Below are positions 42,509-51,442 of a stretch of DNA of 64,000 nucleotides, one piece after another (position 1 is the first letter of the stretch; every line of letters starts with the position of its first letter). A program made the position numbers and the translations under genes. Below the pieces are notes generated by a model. The model was not told the DNA's origin. It saw only the letters and a program-made list of their open reading frames with translations, and made no database searches. Where the stretch lies: assembly GCA_963763135.1 (NCBI GenBank), contig CAVXNJ010000013.1, positions 143,501 through 207,500 on the forward strand. The letters are read 5' to 3'. The stretch comes from JANMZO01 sp963763135. GTDB taxonomy: Bacteria > Actinomycetota > Acidimicrobiia > Acidimicrobiales > JANYDT01.

Positions 42509-43899
42509 CCCGGAGACTCGTGGCCGGTGCCGTATCACTCGTCATCGCCATGCTCGTCGTCCTCGGAGTCCCATTTCTTCGAACGGTCGAACGGTATGAA
42601 CGCGAACGACTCCGCCTCGACCTAACACGAGACGCAGTCGTGCTCGGAGCAAACGTCGAAGACCAACTCTCCGCGAGCGAACCCGCCGACGCCTTCACCG
42701 CGTCGGTCGTGACAACGTACGCCGAGCGCACGAGCGCTCGGGTAGTCATCGTCGACAAGCAGGGTCTCATTTTTGCCGATTCTGCCTCCACTTCCGACAC
42801 CGGTGACGATCCCCGATCGATGGCAACACGCCCAGAAATCGTCCAGGCACTTAACGGCAACTTCGCGGCGGTGACCCGCCACTCGACAACACTCGGCTAC
42901 TCATCGCTCTATGTCGCTGTCCCCGTGTCATCCGCCGGACGTCTACTCGGCGCGGTGCGGGTCAGTTTCCCGACTCGGTATGTTGACCAGCGCATCGCGC
43001 TTCAACGCACCCGGCTGATCGGATTTGGTGCCGTCGCAGCGCTTGTCGTTGGCCTTACGGGGGCTTGGCTTGCCAGGTGGGTTACCCGGCCCCTCAACGA
43101 ACTTCGACACGCCACCAAAGTGTTCGGTGAGACAGCACTCACGCACCGTGCCCCAATCGGCAAAGGCCCAAACGACATCCGACTCCTCGCCGCCGAATTC
43201 AACGACATGGCCGAGAGGTTGGAATCATTCGTAACCACCCAGAACGCATTCGTTGCCGACGCGTCACACGAACTTCGTACACCGCTCACCGCGCTAAGAC
43301 TCCAACTCGAGACGATGGAATTCGCAAATCCCGAAACACTCCAGGCTCGTCGTCGCAGAGCACTCGACGAAGTCAACAGGCTCTCACGCAACGTCGACGG
43401 GCTCCTCGTCCTCGGCCGTCAACAAGCCCCACAGAAGCCCGTCGACGTCATCGACATCGCCGATCTCGTTCAAGCCCGCGCCGCTTTCTGGCAGACGCTC
43501 ATTGACGAAAACAACCTGTCCCTCGTCACCGACACCAACCGCGAACTCCCGGCGAGAGTCGTACCCGACCGCCTAGGTACCGCACTCGACAACCTCATCG
43601 CGAACGCAATCGACGCCGCACCCGCCGCCTCCACCATCACTATCCGCACCCGCGCCATCCCTGACCACGTCGAAATCCATGTTCTTGACACCGGACCAGG
43701 CATGACAGAACCCCAACGCGACGCAGCATTCGACCGATTCTGGCGGGCCACCGAAAACAACAAACCAGGAGGTTCCGGCCTAGGCCTTGCCATCGCACGA
43801 AAACTCGTCACCGCCGACCGCGGCACCATCCGCCTCAACGCCAACCAACCCCACGGCATCGACGCCACTATCACCTACCCCAACCCCAGAACACGATGA
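42505..43899 (+). CDS. Sensor histidine kinase (pair 2)
   Basis: 464 residues. Helix 1 (about 5-25), extracytoplasmic domain about 26-165 with a PAS-like fold feel (VVIVDKQGLIFADSAS), helix 2 (170-192), HAMP, H-box ASHELRTPLTALRLQ (H255), N-box ANAIDAAP, DTGPGM, GGSGLGLAIA. The stop overlaps the small anchored-protein gene (ATGA), making a three-gene unit. Confidence 0.9.
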   Translation: MTRRLVAGAVSLVIAMLVVLGVPFLRTVERYERERLRLDLTRDAVVLGANVEDQLSASEPADAFTASVVTTYAERTSARVVIVDKQGLIFADSASTSDTGDDPRSMATRPEIVQALNGNFAAVTRHSTTLGYSSLYVAVPVSSAGRLLGAVRVSFPTRYVDQRIALQRTRLIGFGAVAALVVGLTGAWLARWVTRPLNELRHATKVFGETALTHRAPIGKGPNDIRLLAAEFNDMAERLESFVTTQNAFVADASHELRTPLTALRLQLETMEFANPETLQARRRRALDEVNRLSRNVDGLLVLGRQQAPQKPVDVIDIADLVQARAAFWQTLIDENNLSLVTDTNRELPARVVPDRLGTALDNLIANAIDAAPAASTITIRTRAIPDHVEIHVLDTGPGMTEPQRDAAFDRFWRATENNKPGGSGLGLAIARKLVTADRGTIRLNANQPHGIDATITYPNPRTR

Positions 43900-44321
43900 A
43901 GCCGACGACACGACGCGCCCTGCTGACCGTCAACGTCATCGCAGCACTCGCTGGTTCAGGGGCAGCGGTAACGATCGGCTTCCGTACCGGATGGCTCACC
44001 ACGAACATCACCGAACATCCCGTCGGACGCCTCCGACCAGCCGACCTCACCGCCAACCTCACGCCACCACCCGACCTCGACGCCACCACAACTCAGCCCG
44101 CAGCGACCACCGTCGCTGTGCCAACAACCGTAGTGACAATCCCGCCAGGCCAGCACTCAATCAATGGCCCAGTGACAACGACCACAAGAACGAATCCGAC
44201 CAGCACGGTCGCCCACAATACTGTCGGTCTCCAAGCTGACGTGCCCCCGCCTTACCCCGTTTTGATCTCGCCAACCACCGAACCACCACGAGAATCCAAC
44301 CACCAAGACGCCGATGATTAG
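43896..44321 (+). CDS. Small anchored protein downstream of kinase 2
   Basis: 141 residues. A single N-terminal hydrophobic segment (LTVNVIAALAGSGAAVTIGF), then GRLRPADLTANLTPPPDLDA, then a Thr/Pro-rich low-complexity tail. Translationally coupled to the kinase. A short protein of the same plan (46614-46898) follows the response-regulator relic at 46327, suggesting a recurring third component of such systems. Function unknown. Confidence 0.55.
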   Translation: MKPTTRRALLTVNVIAALAGSGAAVTIGFRTGWLTTNITEHPVGRLRPADLTANLTPPPDLDATTTQPAATTVAVPTTVVTIPPGQHSINGPVTTTTRTNPTSTVAHNTVGLQADVPPPYPVLISPTTEPPRESNHQDADD

Positions 44322-44831
44322 CTTCGACCAGGCCAAACGTGATCCACAATCCCCGTCGATCCGCCGACTCCACCGCCGCCACGAACCCGTCCTTGCCACG
44401 ACACTCGAGACCCATATCCTCATGCCGACCCGGGAGCGGTCCGCGAGCAACGTCGGAACCACACTTCCCGCGCAGTTCAACCTCCTTGAGGCCGAACCAG
44501 CGTCTCCCGACCCGACAGCGAGTCCATCGGTTCCGGAAAACGATGTCAGCCGTTGCACGTTCTCGTCCTACAAATCGCAGATCGACATTCTGCCCTAGCG
44601 ACGCCACACCCAACATGCTGGACACACCGACGGACTACGCAGCATCGACTTACCGGACGCCGAGCCCTCCGTTCTGCCCGAGCGGTCAACATCTACATCT
44701 CCGACGACTACTACGACGTCAAACTCAGCGTCCGTCCGTCACCGGCAAATTATGGTCAAATCCGCAGCCGCGCTCCAAAAACGCACCAGCGACGGGCAAC
44801 GCCAGATCGACGGCGACGCGTCTCGCGGTCG
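44322..44831. other. About 500 bases without a convincing gene
   Basis: Frames on the plus strand (44314-44598, 44553-44939) are Arg/Ser/Pro-rich and lack recognisable domains or ribosome sites. No repeat or hairpin noticed. Confidence 0.4.
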
Positions 44832-45260
44832 TCATTCGAGTGGTGGCCGCGTTGGTGGTTCTTGCGGTGGCACGGCAGCTCGCCGGTCCCCAATGAGCCG
44901 GACAAGGAGTTTCGGGTCGCCTGGCCACGCTGCGAGTAGGACGTCTCGAGGGATCTGGCGTGCGGCATAGCGAAAAGCCAGCGCCACGACCACGATGTCG
45001 TCAAGGGGGCCGATGACGGGCAGAAACTCGGGAATCAGATCGATGGGCGAGACGATCCAAAGCCCTGCGAACACGATCGCCACCTTGGCTCGACGCGGAA
45101 CGCTTGGGTCCGAGCGAAGAGTTCGGATCGTGGTCATACACGCCGGTAGAAACCCGGCCAGATCCTTGAGGATTCCCGGTGGGAGTCGAGCGGCGAGAAT
45201 GACCATCACGATCCACGAAAAAACCAGACACCCGGTGCCGATGATCACGATCCGGATCAT
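44832..45260 (-). CDS. DUF1232 (YkvA-like) membrane protein
   Basis: 142 residues: N-terminal helix, a second basic region (RTLRSDPSVPRRAKVAIVFA), then the family signature IVSPIDLIPEFLPVIGPLDD in a helical hairpin. DUF1232 proteins are small membrane proteins of unknown function. Start ATG overlaps the end of an upstream frame (ATGA). Confidence 0.85.
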   Translation of the reverse strand: MIRIVIIGTGCLVFSWIVMVILAARLPPGILKDLAGFLPACMTTIRTLRSDPSVPRRAKVAIVFAGLWIVSPIDLIPEFLPVIGPLDDIVVVALAFRYAARQIPRDVLLAAWPGDPKLLVRLIGDRRAAVPPQEPPTRPPLE

Positions 45261-45600
45261 CGGAGCACTGCTACCCGCACCGTTAGCCGGACGACGTGGC
45301 AGTCCGTCGCGCGAACCGCGAGACCGCGGTTGCGACTGGTCGGCGTGAATCGGACGCTTCGTAGATCGTCATCGGCGACCACGATCTCTTCGTCAGCCGC
45401 CCACGGCACATCAAGGATCTGAGCCTCTCCTGCTGCTCGCCGGTCGGGGCCGCAACCACAGGACCAGTCTATGGCATCAGTGTAGACAGTGGACAGGTGT
45501 CCGTCACCGTTCGCATAGCTGAAGCCGTCACGGCTTCCCCACAGAATCCCGTGAGTTGGTGGGGTTTGGGCGAGGTATCCATTTCTTAGGCGGAGCTTCG
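45257..45600 (-). CDS. Possible short gene coupled to the DUF1232 gene
   Basis: An open minus frame whose stop overlaps the DUF1232 ATG and whose last about 95 codons look protein-like (GILWGSRDGFSYANGDGHLS, ILDVPWAADEEIVVADDDLR). The true start is unclear; the frame continues antisense to the secreted-protein gene, which is clearly the real gene there. No family recognised; it may be the 3' remnant of a lost gene. Confidence 0.3.
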
Positions 45601-45649
45601 GGTTACTTCGGCTGGCATGAAGGGGCGATCCCACATCGTGTTCAGCACG

Positions 45650-45665
45650 TCCACATGTCGTGGAC
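45650..45665 (+). promoter_or_regulatory. Inverted-repeat operator/leader element of secreted paralog 2
   Basis: TCCACATGTCGTGGAC, 18 bases before the ATG at 45684, matching position and sequence of the element at 4202-4217. Confidence 0.5.
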
Positions 45666-45683
45666 AGCACGAAAGGAACTCTG

Positions 45684-46190
45684 ATGGCTACAAACTCGAA
45701 GCACAAGCGATGGGCAACCGCAGGACTCACTCTTGGACTGATGATTGGCGGTGGTGCGCTCGCAAACGCCGCCACCAGCTCCGGTTCAACGAGCGGACCG
45801 GCGATGGTTCCGGCGAGTGCAGCTTCGCCCGCCAATCCTTCGCCTCCGGTGAAGGCAGTCAGCACACCTGTGGTAGCCCCACAGGTGTCGGCGATCAATG
45901 ATGCCTCGACCGCGCTCGAGGCGAAGGATGTCCCTGGGGCCGCCGAAGTCCCGGATGCGACCGAAGCTGCGGACCCCACCGAAAAGGCTGATGGCACTGA
46001 CATGGCCGGTGCCAAGGAGTCCGACGCCGAAGCCGGTGAAACGGCCGACGAGTCCGACGCCAACGAGGCAGCCGACTCTGGTGTCGACTGCGAGAACGGG
46101 TTGGTGAAGGGAACGTCGACGTCGTGTGACGGCGGGCCTTCGGCGAACCAGGACGGCGGCAACGAGGTGAGCGACACGAACGCGAAGTAG
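45684..46190 (+). CDS. Small secreted acidic repeat protein (paralog of 4236-4727)
   Basis: 168 residues starting MATNSKHKRWATAG (AAAGGAA site). Signal segment to about residue 30 (GGGALANAATS), Ala/Pro linker, acidic middle rich in E, A and D, and the tail VDCENGLVKGTSTSCDGG plus PSANQD. The signal region and C-terminal 20 or so residues are nearly the same as in the 4236 gene, while the middle differs, so the tail is likely the functional part. Same operator upstream, similar hairpin downstream. Function unknown. Confidence 0.65.
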   Translation: MATNSKHKRWATAGLTLGLMIGGGALANAATSSGSTSGPAMVPASAASPANPSPPVKAVSTPVVAPQVSAINDASTALEAKDVPGAAEVPDATEAADPTEKADGTDMAGAKESDAEAGETADESDANEAADSGVDCENGLVKGTSTSCDGGPSANQDGGNEVSDTNAK

Positions 46191-46205
46191 CGCGCCTGCG
46201 TCGCT

Positions 46206-46239
46206 GTGTACGGACGACCGCCCCGGGTCGTCCGTACAC
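46206..46239 (+). terminator. Hairpin terminator after secreted paralog 2
   Basis: Perfect 14-bp stem (GTGTACGGACGACC at 46206-46219, complement at 46226-46239) with loop GCCCCG, 15 bases after the stop. It parallels the terminator at 4735, both containing a GGACG..C core. Confidence 0.75.
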
Positions 46240-46262
46240 CTGCAGCCGAGCTTCTGCCGAAC

Positions 46263-46296
46263 TTCAGTCTGGCCTTCAGGACTTTCCCGGCATGGT
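46263..46296 (+). promoter_or_regulatory. Tandem TTCAG promoter box before the regulator relic
   Basis: TTCAG at 46263 and 46275 (12 bp apart, one more than usual) and CATGGT at 46291, exactly 16 nt after the second half-site. The relic at 46327 follows. Confidence 0.45.
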
Positions 46297-46326
46297 CGAC
46301 GCCGTTCACGAAATGTCGAGGGTCTC

Positions 46327-46380
46327 ATGCAGGTTTTGGTCGTTGAAGATGACAAGCGTTTGGCGGTCAATCTTCGCAGC
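46327..46380 (+). pseudogene. Relic of a response regulator gene
   Basis: Begins MQVLVVEDDKRLAVNLR, the first beta strand and acidic pocket of an OmpR-type receiver, very like the start of the 48518 regulator (MKVLLVEDERRLAASLR). After about 17 codons the resemblance stops. Together with the box upstream and the small protein at 46614 this looks like the leftover of a second regulator-kinase unit after a deletion. Confidence 0.55.
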
Positions 46381-46613
46381 AATTGGAGACCGAACGTTGG
46401 GCGTGCCGATAGCTCCCGACGGCCATCGCCCGAGCCACACGCGCCGACCAACCCATCGACATGCTCCGCGACCTCTAGGGCCCCACACAGAAGCTTCCTT
46501 CCGCCCCTCAAGCAACAGGGACCAGCGCAGTGACGTGCCCCTCCCCGGCGCGCAGGCGTTGGTCGCCTCAGGTCGGAGCCCGATCCAAAGCGCACGTAAG
46601 CGAGTAGCAGCCC

Positions 46614-46898
46614 ATGTTCAGCACACCGTCAGACCCCGGAACCCAACATCCGTCCAGGCGCTCCACCCGTCGAACGTCACCAGCCATTGCCCTCGCCATT
46701 GCCGTTGCTACGGGCTCGCTTCTTACCTTCGGTATCGAACTCGAAGCGCGTTGGCTCAGTGGTCAAGCGCCCGCCAGCAACATCGGCACGATCCAGCTGA
46801 GCGACCTCATCACGATCCAGCCCCGCACCCCACAGTCGCCTCATCGACCGTCAACAACAACGAACACACCCTTGCAAGGCGCCACCGACGACGACTGA
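46614..46898 (+). CDS. Possible small anchored protein
   Basis: 94 residues: basic N-terminus, one hydrophobic segment (AIALAIAVATGSLLTFGIEL), then IGTIQLSDLITIQP and a Thr/Pro tail. The plan matches the protein encoded after kinase 2 (43896-44321). Probably the surviving last gene of the deleted two-component unit. Start uncertain. Confidence 0.4.
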   Translation: MFSTPSDPGTQHPSRRSTRRTSPAIALAIAVATGSLLTFGIELEARWLSGQAPASNIGTIQLSDLITIQPRTPQSPHRPSTTTNTPLQGATDDD

Positions 46899-47458
46899 TC
46901 GCACGCAAAACCGAAAACAGCCTCTCCGCTCTCCTTCGGTACGGATCGCACCGGGCACCTATAAGACAGGTGCCCGCTTGTTGAGGCCACCGACCGAAAC
47001 TTGGCTGAAGACTCACATCATCACCACGAGACGACTGGCCGCTGCAACACGAGCAAGGACCGGCACCGTTCGTCCGAGCACTATTGCCATGGCCGCGGAC
47101 AGGACGCTACCCAACAGGTCGAGCCTATTAATCATGGGTTCGAACACCAGTTAGATGATGTTTTCGAAGTTGCCGCGGGTCCAAATGAGCTCGTCTGACT
47201 GGGTGCGCATCGGTCCTGACCCAGCAGCCTGGCGCTACCAATTGCGTGTGACAGCCGCCACGTATTCAGCGGCTACTCAGAACCTGGCGGGCATGCTGCC
47301 AACGCATTCATCGCAGTCACGATGTCCGATTAACGCCTTACCCGGACCTGAACGTCTCTGTATTCGCTGCTCACCGCAGGATCAGATGCTCACGATCGAC
47401 TGGATGATTTCAGGTAGAGCCAATTGTCAATTCTTTTCGTATTTCAGGAGCCACGATC
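46899..47458. other. About 560 bases without a recognised gene
   Basis: Composition is less GC-rich towards the right end, which holds the promoter and AGGAG site of the gene at 47459. No open frame here has recognisable features. Confidence 0.4.
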
Positions 47459-48360
47459 ATGAGTCAACCCATTTCGACAGACAACCTGGCGGTTGAAGAG
47501 GACATCTTCGCCGAGACGTTCGGCCAACACTCCCACGACAGCCCGCACCATCACGTCAAACAGGCTCTCGAGCACGCCACTACGAAACTCCCCGCCGTCG
47601 TTGGGTTGTTCTGGGTTCTCAAGATCGCTGCCACCACCCTTGGCGAGACGGGCGGTGACCTGTTCGCCCAAACGCTCAAGCTTGGCTATGGCGCCACTTC
47701 CGTGGTGATGTTTGGGTTGCTGTTCATCGCGCTCGTCGGCCAGATCCGGTCAACGAAGTATCGGCCCGCACTGTATTGGACCGTCATTCTGCTCACCAGC
47801 ACCGCTGGTACGACCATGTCGGACTTCATGACCGCACGTTGAAGTTCGGCTACGCCAAAGGATCGCTCATACTCATCTCTCTACTCGTTGCCACGCTTGT
47901 CGTGTGGCGATTCGTTGAAGGTGATCTCGACGTGAAACACGTCAAGACGTTGCGGGCCGAGATTCTCTACTGGACGGCCATCTTGTTCTCCAACACGCTC
48001 GGCACGTCGCTCGGTGACTACCTGGCCGACAGCTCTGGGCTTGGGTTCGGAGGTGGCGCACTCGTCGTCGGCAGTGTCATGGTCGCAGTCCTGTTGGCCT
48101 ACAAGTTCACGAACATCTCCAAAGTGGCCCTGTTCTGGGTGGCGTTCGTGCTCACCCGGCCCCTGGGCGCGACGGTTGGCGACCTGTTCACCAAAACCCA
48201 CGCCAAGGGAGGCTTGAACTTCGGCACGAAGGGCACATCGGCACTTCTGCTTGCCATTCTCATCGGCTGCATCAGCTACGCAACCCGAAAGAACAACACC
48301 GAACGCAACGCCGCCCTCAACGCCGAACGCACCCCGAACCGTATCAACGTGGCCCGCTGA
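47459..48360 (+). pseudogene. COG4705-type membrane protein, single frameshift
   Basis: AGGAG lies 8 bases before the ATG. About 300 codons if repaired: a His-rich N-terminus (FGQHSHDSPHHH), then two tandem blocks of four helices, each beginning with the pattern KLPAVVGLFWVLKIAATTLG and ending in GDxxT/S-type turns (LGTSLGDYLADSSGLGFGGG, TRPLGATVGDLFTKTHAKGG). The frame breaks once at about 47829 (ATGACC where ATG-GACC is expected: SDFM then DRTLKFGYAKG). COG4705 proteins are multi-pass membrane proteins of unknown biochemical role. The break may be a sequencing error. Confidence 0.75.
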
Positions 48361-48477
48361 AACCCGCTGATCGCACCTCGCTCGCACTCTTGACCGGCCC
48401 GAGCGCCAAAGGCCCGCTCGATCGTTGGTGGCGACCGACGACGCCACCAATCGGCGGGCCGTCTGGAAGAATGGGTA

Positions 48478-48510
48478 TTCAGGAGTTGTTCAGCTCCAAC
48501 AGTGGAGTGT
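48478..48510 (+). promoter_or_regulatory. Tandem TTCAG promoter box (autoregulation site)
   Basis: TTCAG at 48478 and 48489, GAGTGT at 48505-48510 (16 nt after the second half-site) and the regulator's ATG at 48518. The regulator is therefore likely to control itself. Confidence 0.65.
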
Positions 48511-48517
48511 GGACACG

Positions 48518-49222
48518 ATGAAGGTGCTCCTTGTAGAAGACGAACGTCGACTGGCCGCCAGCCTCCGCAAGGGCCTCGTCGCTGAAGGCCACCTCGTGGA
48601 GGTGGCCAGCGACGGGGAACAAGGGCTCTGGATGGCGTCGAGTTCCGCGTTCGACGCCATTGTGCTCGACATCATGTTGCCCAAGCTGAACGGCTTCCAG
48701 GTCTGCGAGCAGCTCCGTACTGCCGGGAACTGGACTCCAATCCTGATGCTCACCGCGAAAGATGGCGAGCACGACATCGCCGAGGCGCTCGACACCGGAG
48801 CCGACGACTACCTCACGAAGCCGTTCTCCCAAGTTGTGCTCCTGGCCCGATTGCGAGCCCTGACTCGCCGTGGAGCCACGGAACGACCCTCGGTGATGAG
48901 TGTCGACGATCTCGTCGTTGACCCCGCCCGCCGTCGTTGCCGTCGAGGAACAGTCGACATCGCGCTCACGCCCAAAGAGTTCACAGTCCTGGAATACCTC
49001 CTCCGCCGTCAAGGCGAAGCGGTGACCAAGGCTGAGATTCTCGGGCACGGATGGGACTTCGCCTACGACGGCGACCCCAACATCGTCGAGGTCTACGTCT
49101 CGAACCTCCGCCGAAAGATCGACGCTCCCTTCCAGACCTCCAACCTTCGTACGGTCTGGGGTGTCGGCTACGAGATCGTCTCTGCGACCACGGACGGCCC
49201 CCCGGAACTCGACGCCGCATGA
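48518..49222 (+). CDS. OmpR-family response regulator (pair 3, proposed regulon controller)
   Basis: 234 residues from MKVLLVEDE. Receiver with D51 (VLDIMLPKLNG), KPFS; winged helix with ALTPKEFTVLEYLLRRQGEA, SNLRRKID and RTVWGVGYEI. It resembles the PmrA/QseB/CopR branch, whose members bind two direct half-sites one turn apart, matching the TTCAG boxes found before this gene and its neighbours. ATGA overlap with the kinase. Confidence 0.9.
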   Translation: MKVLLVEDERRLAASLRKGLVAEGHLVEVASDGEQGLWMASSSAFDAIVLDIMLPKLNGFQVCEQLRTAGNWTPILMLTAKDGEHDIAEALDTGADDYLTKPFSQVVLLARLRALTRRGATERPSVMSVDDLVVDPARRRCRRGTVDIALTPKEFTVLEYLLRRQGEAVTKAEILGHGWDFAYDGDPNIVEVYVSNLRRKIDAPFQTSNLRTVWGVGYEIVSATTDGPPELDAA

Positions 49223-50568
49223 GACAACCGGCGCTCGGGATTCGCCGCACCGTCGTTCTTGCGGCCGGGTTCGCGCTTGCCGTCGCATTGCTCGCCGGCG
49301 CCTTGATCCTGCGCGCCCAACTCCACGACGCGCTTGAACGGGCCATCAGCGAGCAGACCCTGACCAGGGCACGTGGGGTTGCGTCGCTGGTCGAGACCGG
49401 CGATTTCAACCGCACCCTGCGACCCGATGACCGCACACCGGCCTGGGTCCAAGTCATCGACGGCCAAAAGGTCGTCGCCTCCACGCCGAACATCGCATCA
49501 CTGACCAGCCCGTTCGCCCCCATTTCGAACACCTCGAGAGCGACGCTGCGACGTCTCAGCGGGCTCGCCATTGACACCGGTGAACGTGTCGCGGTCGCCA
49601 GCGTGCCAGCGCGTCTCGACGGACGCATCGTCATGGTCCTCGCCGCGAGCCCGCTTGATATCGCCGATGCCACCGATCAACGAATCGTCACCTCCCTTGC
49701 GTTGGTGTTCCCGATGTTGCTGATCGTCGGCTGTTTGGTGGTGTGGGCCGCGGCCAAACGTGCACTACGCCCCGTCGAGGCAATCCGAGCCCAGGTCGCA
49801 TCGATCACCAGCACCGACACCAGCCGCCGCGTGCCAGTGCCGAACACCGACGACGAGGTCTCGCACCTAGCGACCACCATGAACGACATGCTCGCCCGGC
49901 TCGATGCCGCCTCCATCCGGCAGCGACGATTCATCGCCGATGCCAGCCACGAACTCCGGTCACCACTCGCCTCGCTTCGCAACCAACTCGAAGCGTCCAC
50001 CTACGACGACACCCGCGAAAGCTGGACTGCGTCGATCGCCGACATGAGCATCGACCACGAACGACTCGAACGGCTCGTCACCGACCTCCTGCTCCTCGCC
50101 CGCCACGACGAAGGCGAACGGCTCCCGCTCGAACCCGTCGACCTCGGCTACCTCGTGCGCAGCGAACTGTCGAAACGCTCACCCGTCCCGGGCATCGAAC
50201 GAAACGTTGACGCCGAGAACGTCCTTGTCGACGCCAACCCCGACGCCCTCAGCCGTGTCCTACGCAACCTCGTCGACAACGCCGAACGACACGCACGCTC
50301 CCGCGTCGATGTCCAGCTCACGGCAACCGCCGACACTGCGGAACTCGTGGTGTCCGACGACGGATCAGGAATCCCCAGCGACCAACATCACGCAGTGTTC
50401 GAACGGTTCGTGCGCCTCGACGAGGCCCGTAGCGCGGACGCCGGAGGCAGCGGACTTGGACTGGCCATCGTCCAAGAGCTCGTCAACGAGCACGGCGGCA
50501 CCATCGAGATCTCCCCAACGCCGACCGGTGCCCGGTTCGTCGTGCGAATACAGCGCCTGCGTCCCTGA
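49219..50568 (+). CDS. Sensor histidine kinase (pair 3)
   Basis: 449 residues. Two helices (about 10-32 and 157-178) flank an extracytoplasmic domain of about 125 residues; HAMP; H-box DASHELRSPLASLRNQLE (H244), N-box RNLVDNAERHA, SDDGSGIP, GGSGLGLAIV. QseC/PmrB-like architecture. The signal is unknown, but the envelope genes nearby suggest a surface or antimicrobial stress cue (inference). Confidence 0.9.
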   Translation: MRQPALGIRRTVVLAAGFALAVALLAGALILRAQLHDALERAISEQTLTRARGVASLVETGDFNRTLRPDDRTPAWVQVIDGQKVVASTPNIASLTSPFAPISNTSRATLRRLSGLAIDTGERVAVASVPARLDGRIVMVLAASPLDIADATDQRIVTSLALVFPMLLIVGCLVVWAAAKRALRPVEAIRAQVASITSTDTSRRVPVPNTDDEVSHLATTMNDMLARLDAASIRQRRFIADASHELRSPLASLRNQLEASTYDDTRESWTASIADMSIDHERLERLVTDLLLLARHDEGERLPLEPVDLGYLVRSELSKRSPVPGIERNVDAENVLVDANPDALSRVLRNLVDNAERHARSRVDVQLTATADTAELVVSDDGSGIPSDQHHAVFERFVRLDEARSADAGGSGLGLAIVQELVNEHGGTIEISPTPTGARFVVRIQRLRP

Positions 50569-50668
50569 CCATTCGTCAGACAACGCTTCGCGACCGGCAC
50601 CGCGCGTCCGCGGCTGCTGTTTGATCATCCCGGTGCGCAGTGTCACTGCTCCACGCGCAAGGGCGCAG

Positions 50669-51385
50669 TTACACGGTGATCGCGGGTTTGACCGTCGCGC
50701 CGGGAACCCGTCGCCACCGATCGGCGACCCACGGACCGGTGGTCACCACCACGGCCAACCAGCCGGCTCCCAAGGTCCAACCTGCGATCACATCGGAGAA
50801 CCAATGCACACCGAGCACGATCCTCGACGCTCCTACGACGAGGGCGATCGCGACCGGGCCTGCCATGCCAGCGATCCGAACCGCCCGACGTGGTGAGTGT
50901 CTTGTGGTGAGCAACAACAACGCTCCGTAGCAGGCGACGCTTTGTGTCGCGTGTCCGGACGGGAACGCAAACCCGAGGGCTCGCACCATCGCTTCCGATG
51001 ACGGTGGCCGTCGACGGGCCGCATCAGACTTCGCGACGGCAACGAGTATGGCCGCCCCGGCACTCGACGTCATCAGCATCACGGCGAGCTGTCGGCGGTG
51101 TCGCCACAACCCCAACGTCACCACAACGACCACTGCGGCGACCACCCAGCCGTCGCACAATCGTGTGACGACTCGAGCGACGGAAACGTCCGTCGCGGTG
51201 CGGTGGTGCACCATCCAGTGTTGCGTGCGTTCATCGACCCGCACGACCAGGTCGCCTTCGCCGACGCTGTCCCACAGCTTGGCGAACACGACGACCGACG
51301 AAGCGACGACCGCGGCTCCTCCGAGTGCTGTTCTGTCGAGCACGGTTCGGAGATTCACCGGTACCGAGCGTACCGGCCCCGCCAT
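50669..51385 (-). CDS. PAP2-type membrane phosphatase
   Basis: 238 residues. Motif 1 KSDAARRRPP, motif 2 AFPSGHATQSVACYG, motif 3 SRIVLGVHWFSDVIAG; six helices. Divergent from the M15 peptidase gene; the TTCAG box in the shared region points towards the peptidase only. Likely lipid phosphatase. Confidence 0.8.
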   Translation of the reverse strand: MAGPVRSVPVNLRTVLDRTALGGAAVVASSVVVFAKLWDSVGEGDLVVRVDERTQHWMVHHRTATDVSVARVVTRLCDGWVVAAVVVVVTLGLWRHRRQLAVMLMTSSAGAAILVAVAKSDAARRRPPSSEAMVRALGFAFPSGHATQSVACYGALLLLTTRHSPRRAVRIAGMAGPVAIALVVGASRIVLGVHWFSDVIAGWTLGAGWLAVVVTTGPWVADRWRRVPGATVKPAITV

Positions 51386-51402
51386 GGAGCCCCACCACGA
51401 CG

Positions 51403-51435
51403 TTCAGGGCCTATTCAGCACTTGCTCGTCACGAT
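51403..51435 (+). promoter_or_regulatory. Tandem TTCAG promoter box for the M15 peptidase
   Basis: TTCAG at 51403 and 51414, CACGAT at 51430, GTG start at 51443 (29 nt after the second half-site). Confidence 0.65.
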
Positions 51436-51442
51436 CGTCGCG

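Noticed and set aside
44314..44598. Plus frame overlapping the end of the small anchored protein gene
   Set aside because: The overlap looks like coupling, but the product has no hydrophobic or domain features and the overlap is 8 bases without a ribosome site.
45641..45645. TTCAG upstream of the second secreted paralog
   Set aside because: No partner half-site 11 bp upstream and no NANNNT 16 nt later, so not counted as a regulon box.
45600..46309. Minus-strand frame opposite the secreted paralog
   Set aside because: Mirror of the repetitive acidic protein; the plus-strand gene has signal peptide, ribosome site and a paralog.
48479..49288. 269-codon minus-strand frame opposite the response regulator
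   Set aside because: Antisense shadow; the plus-strand regulator has all receiver and winged-helix motifs.
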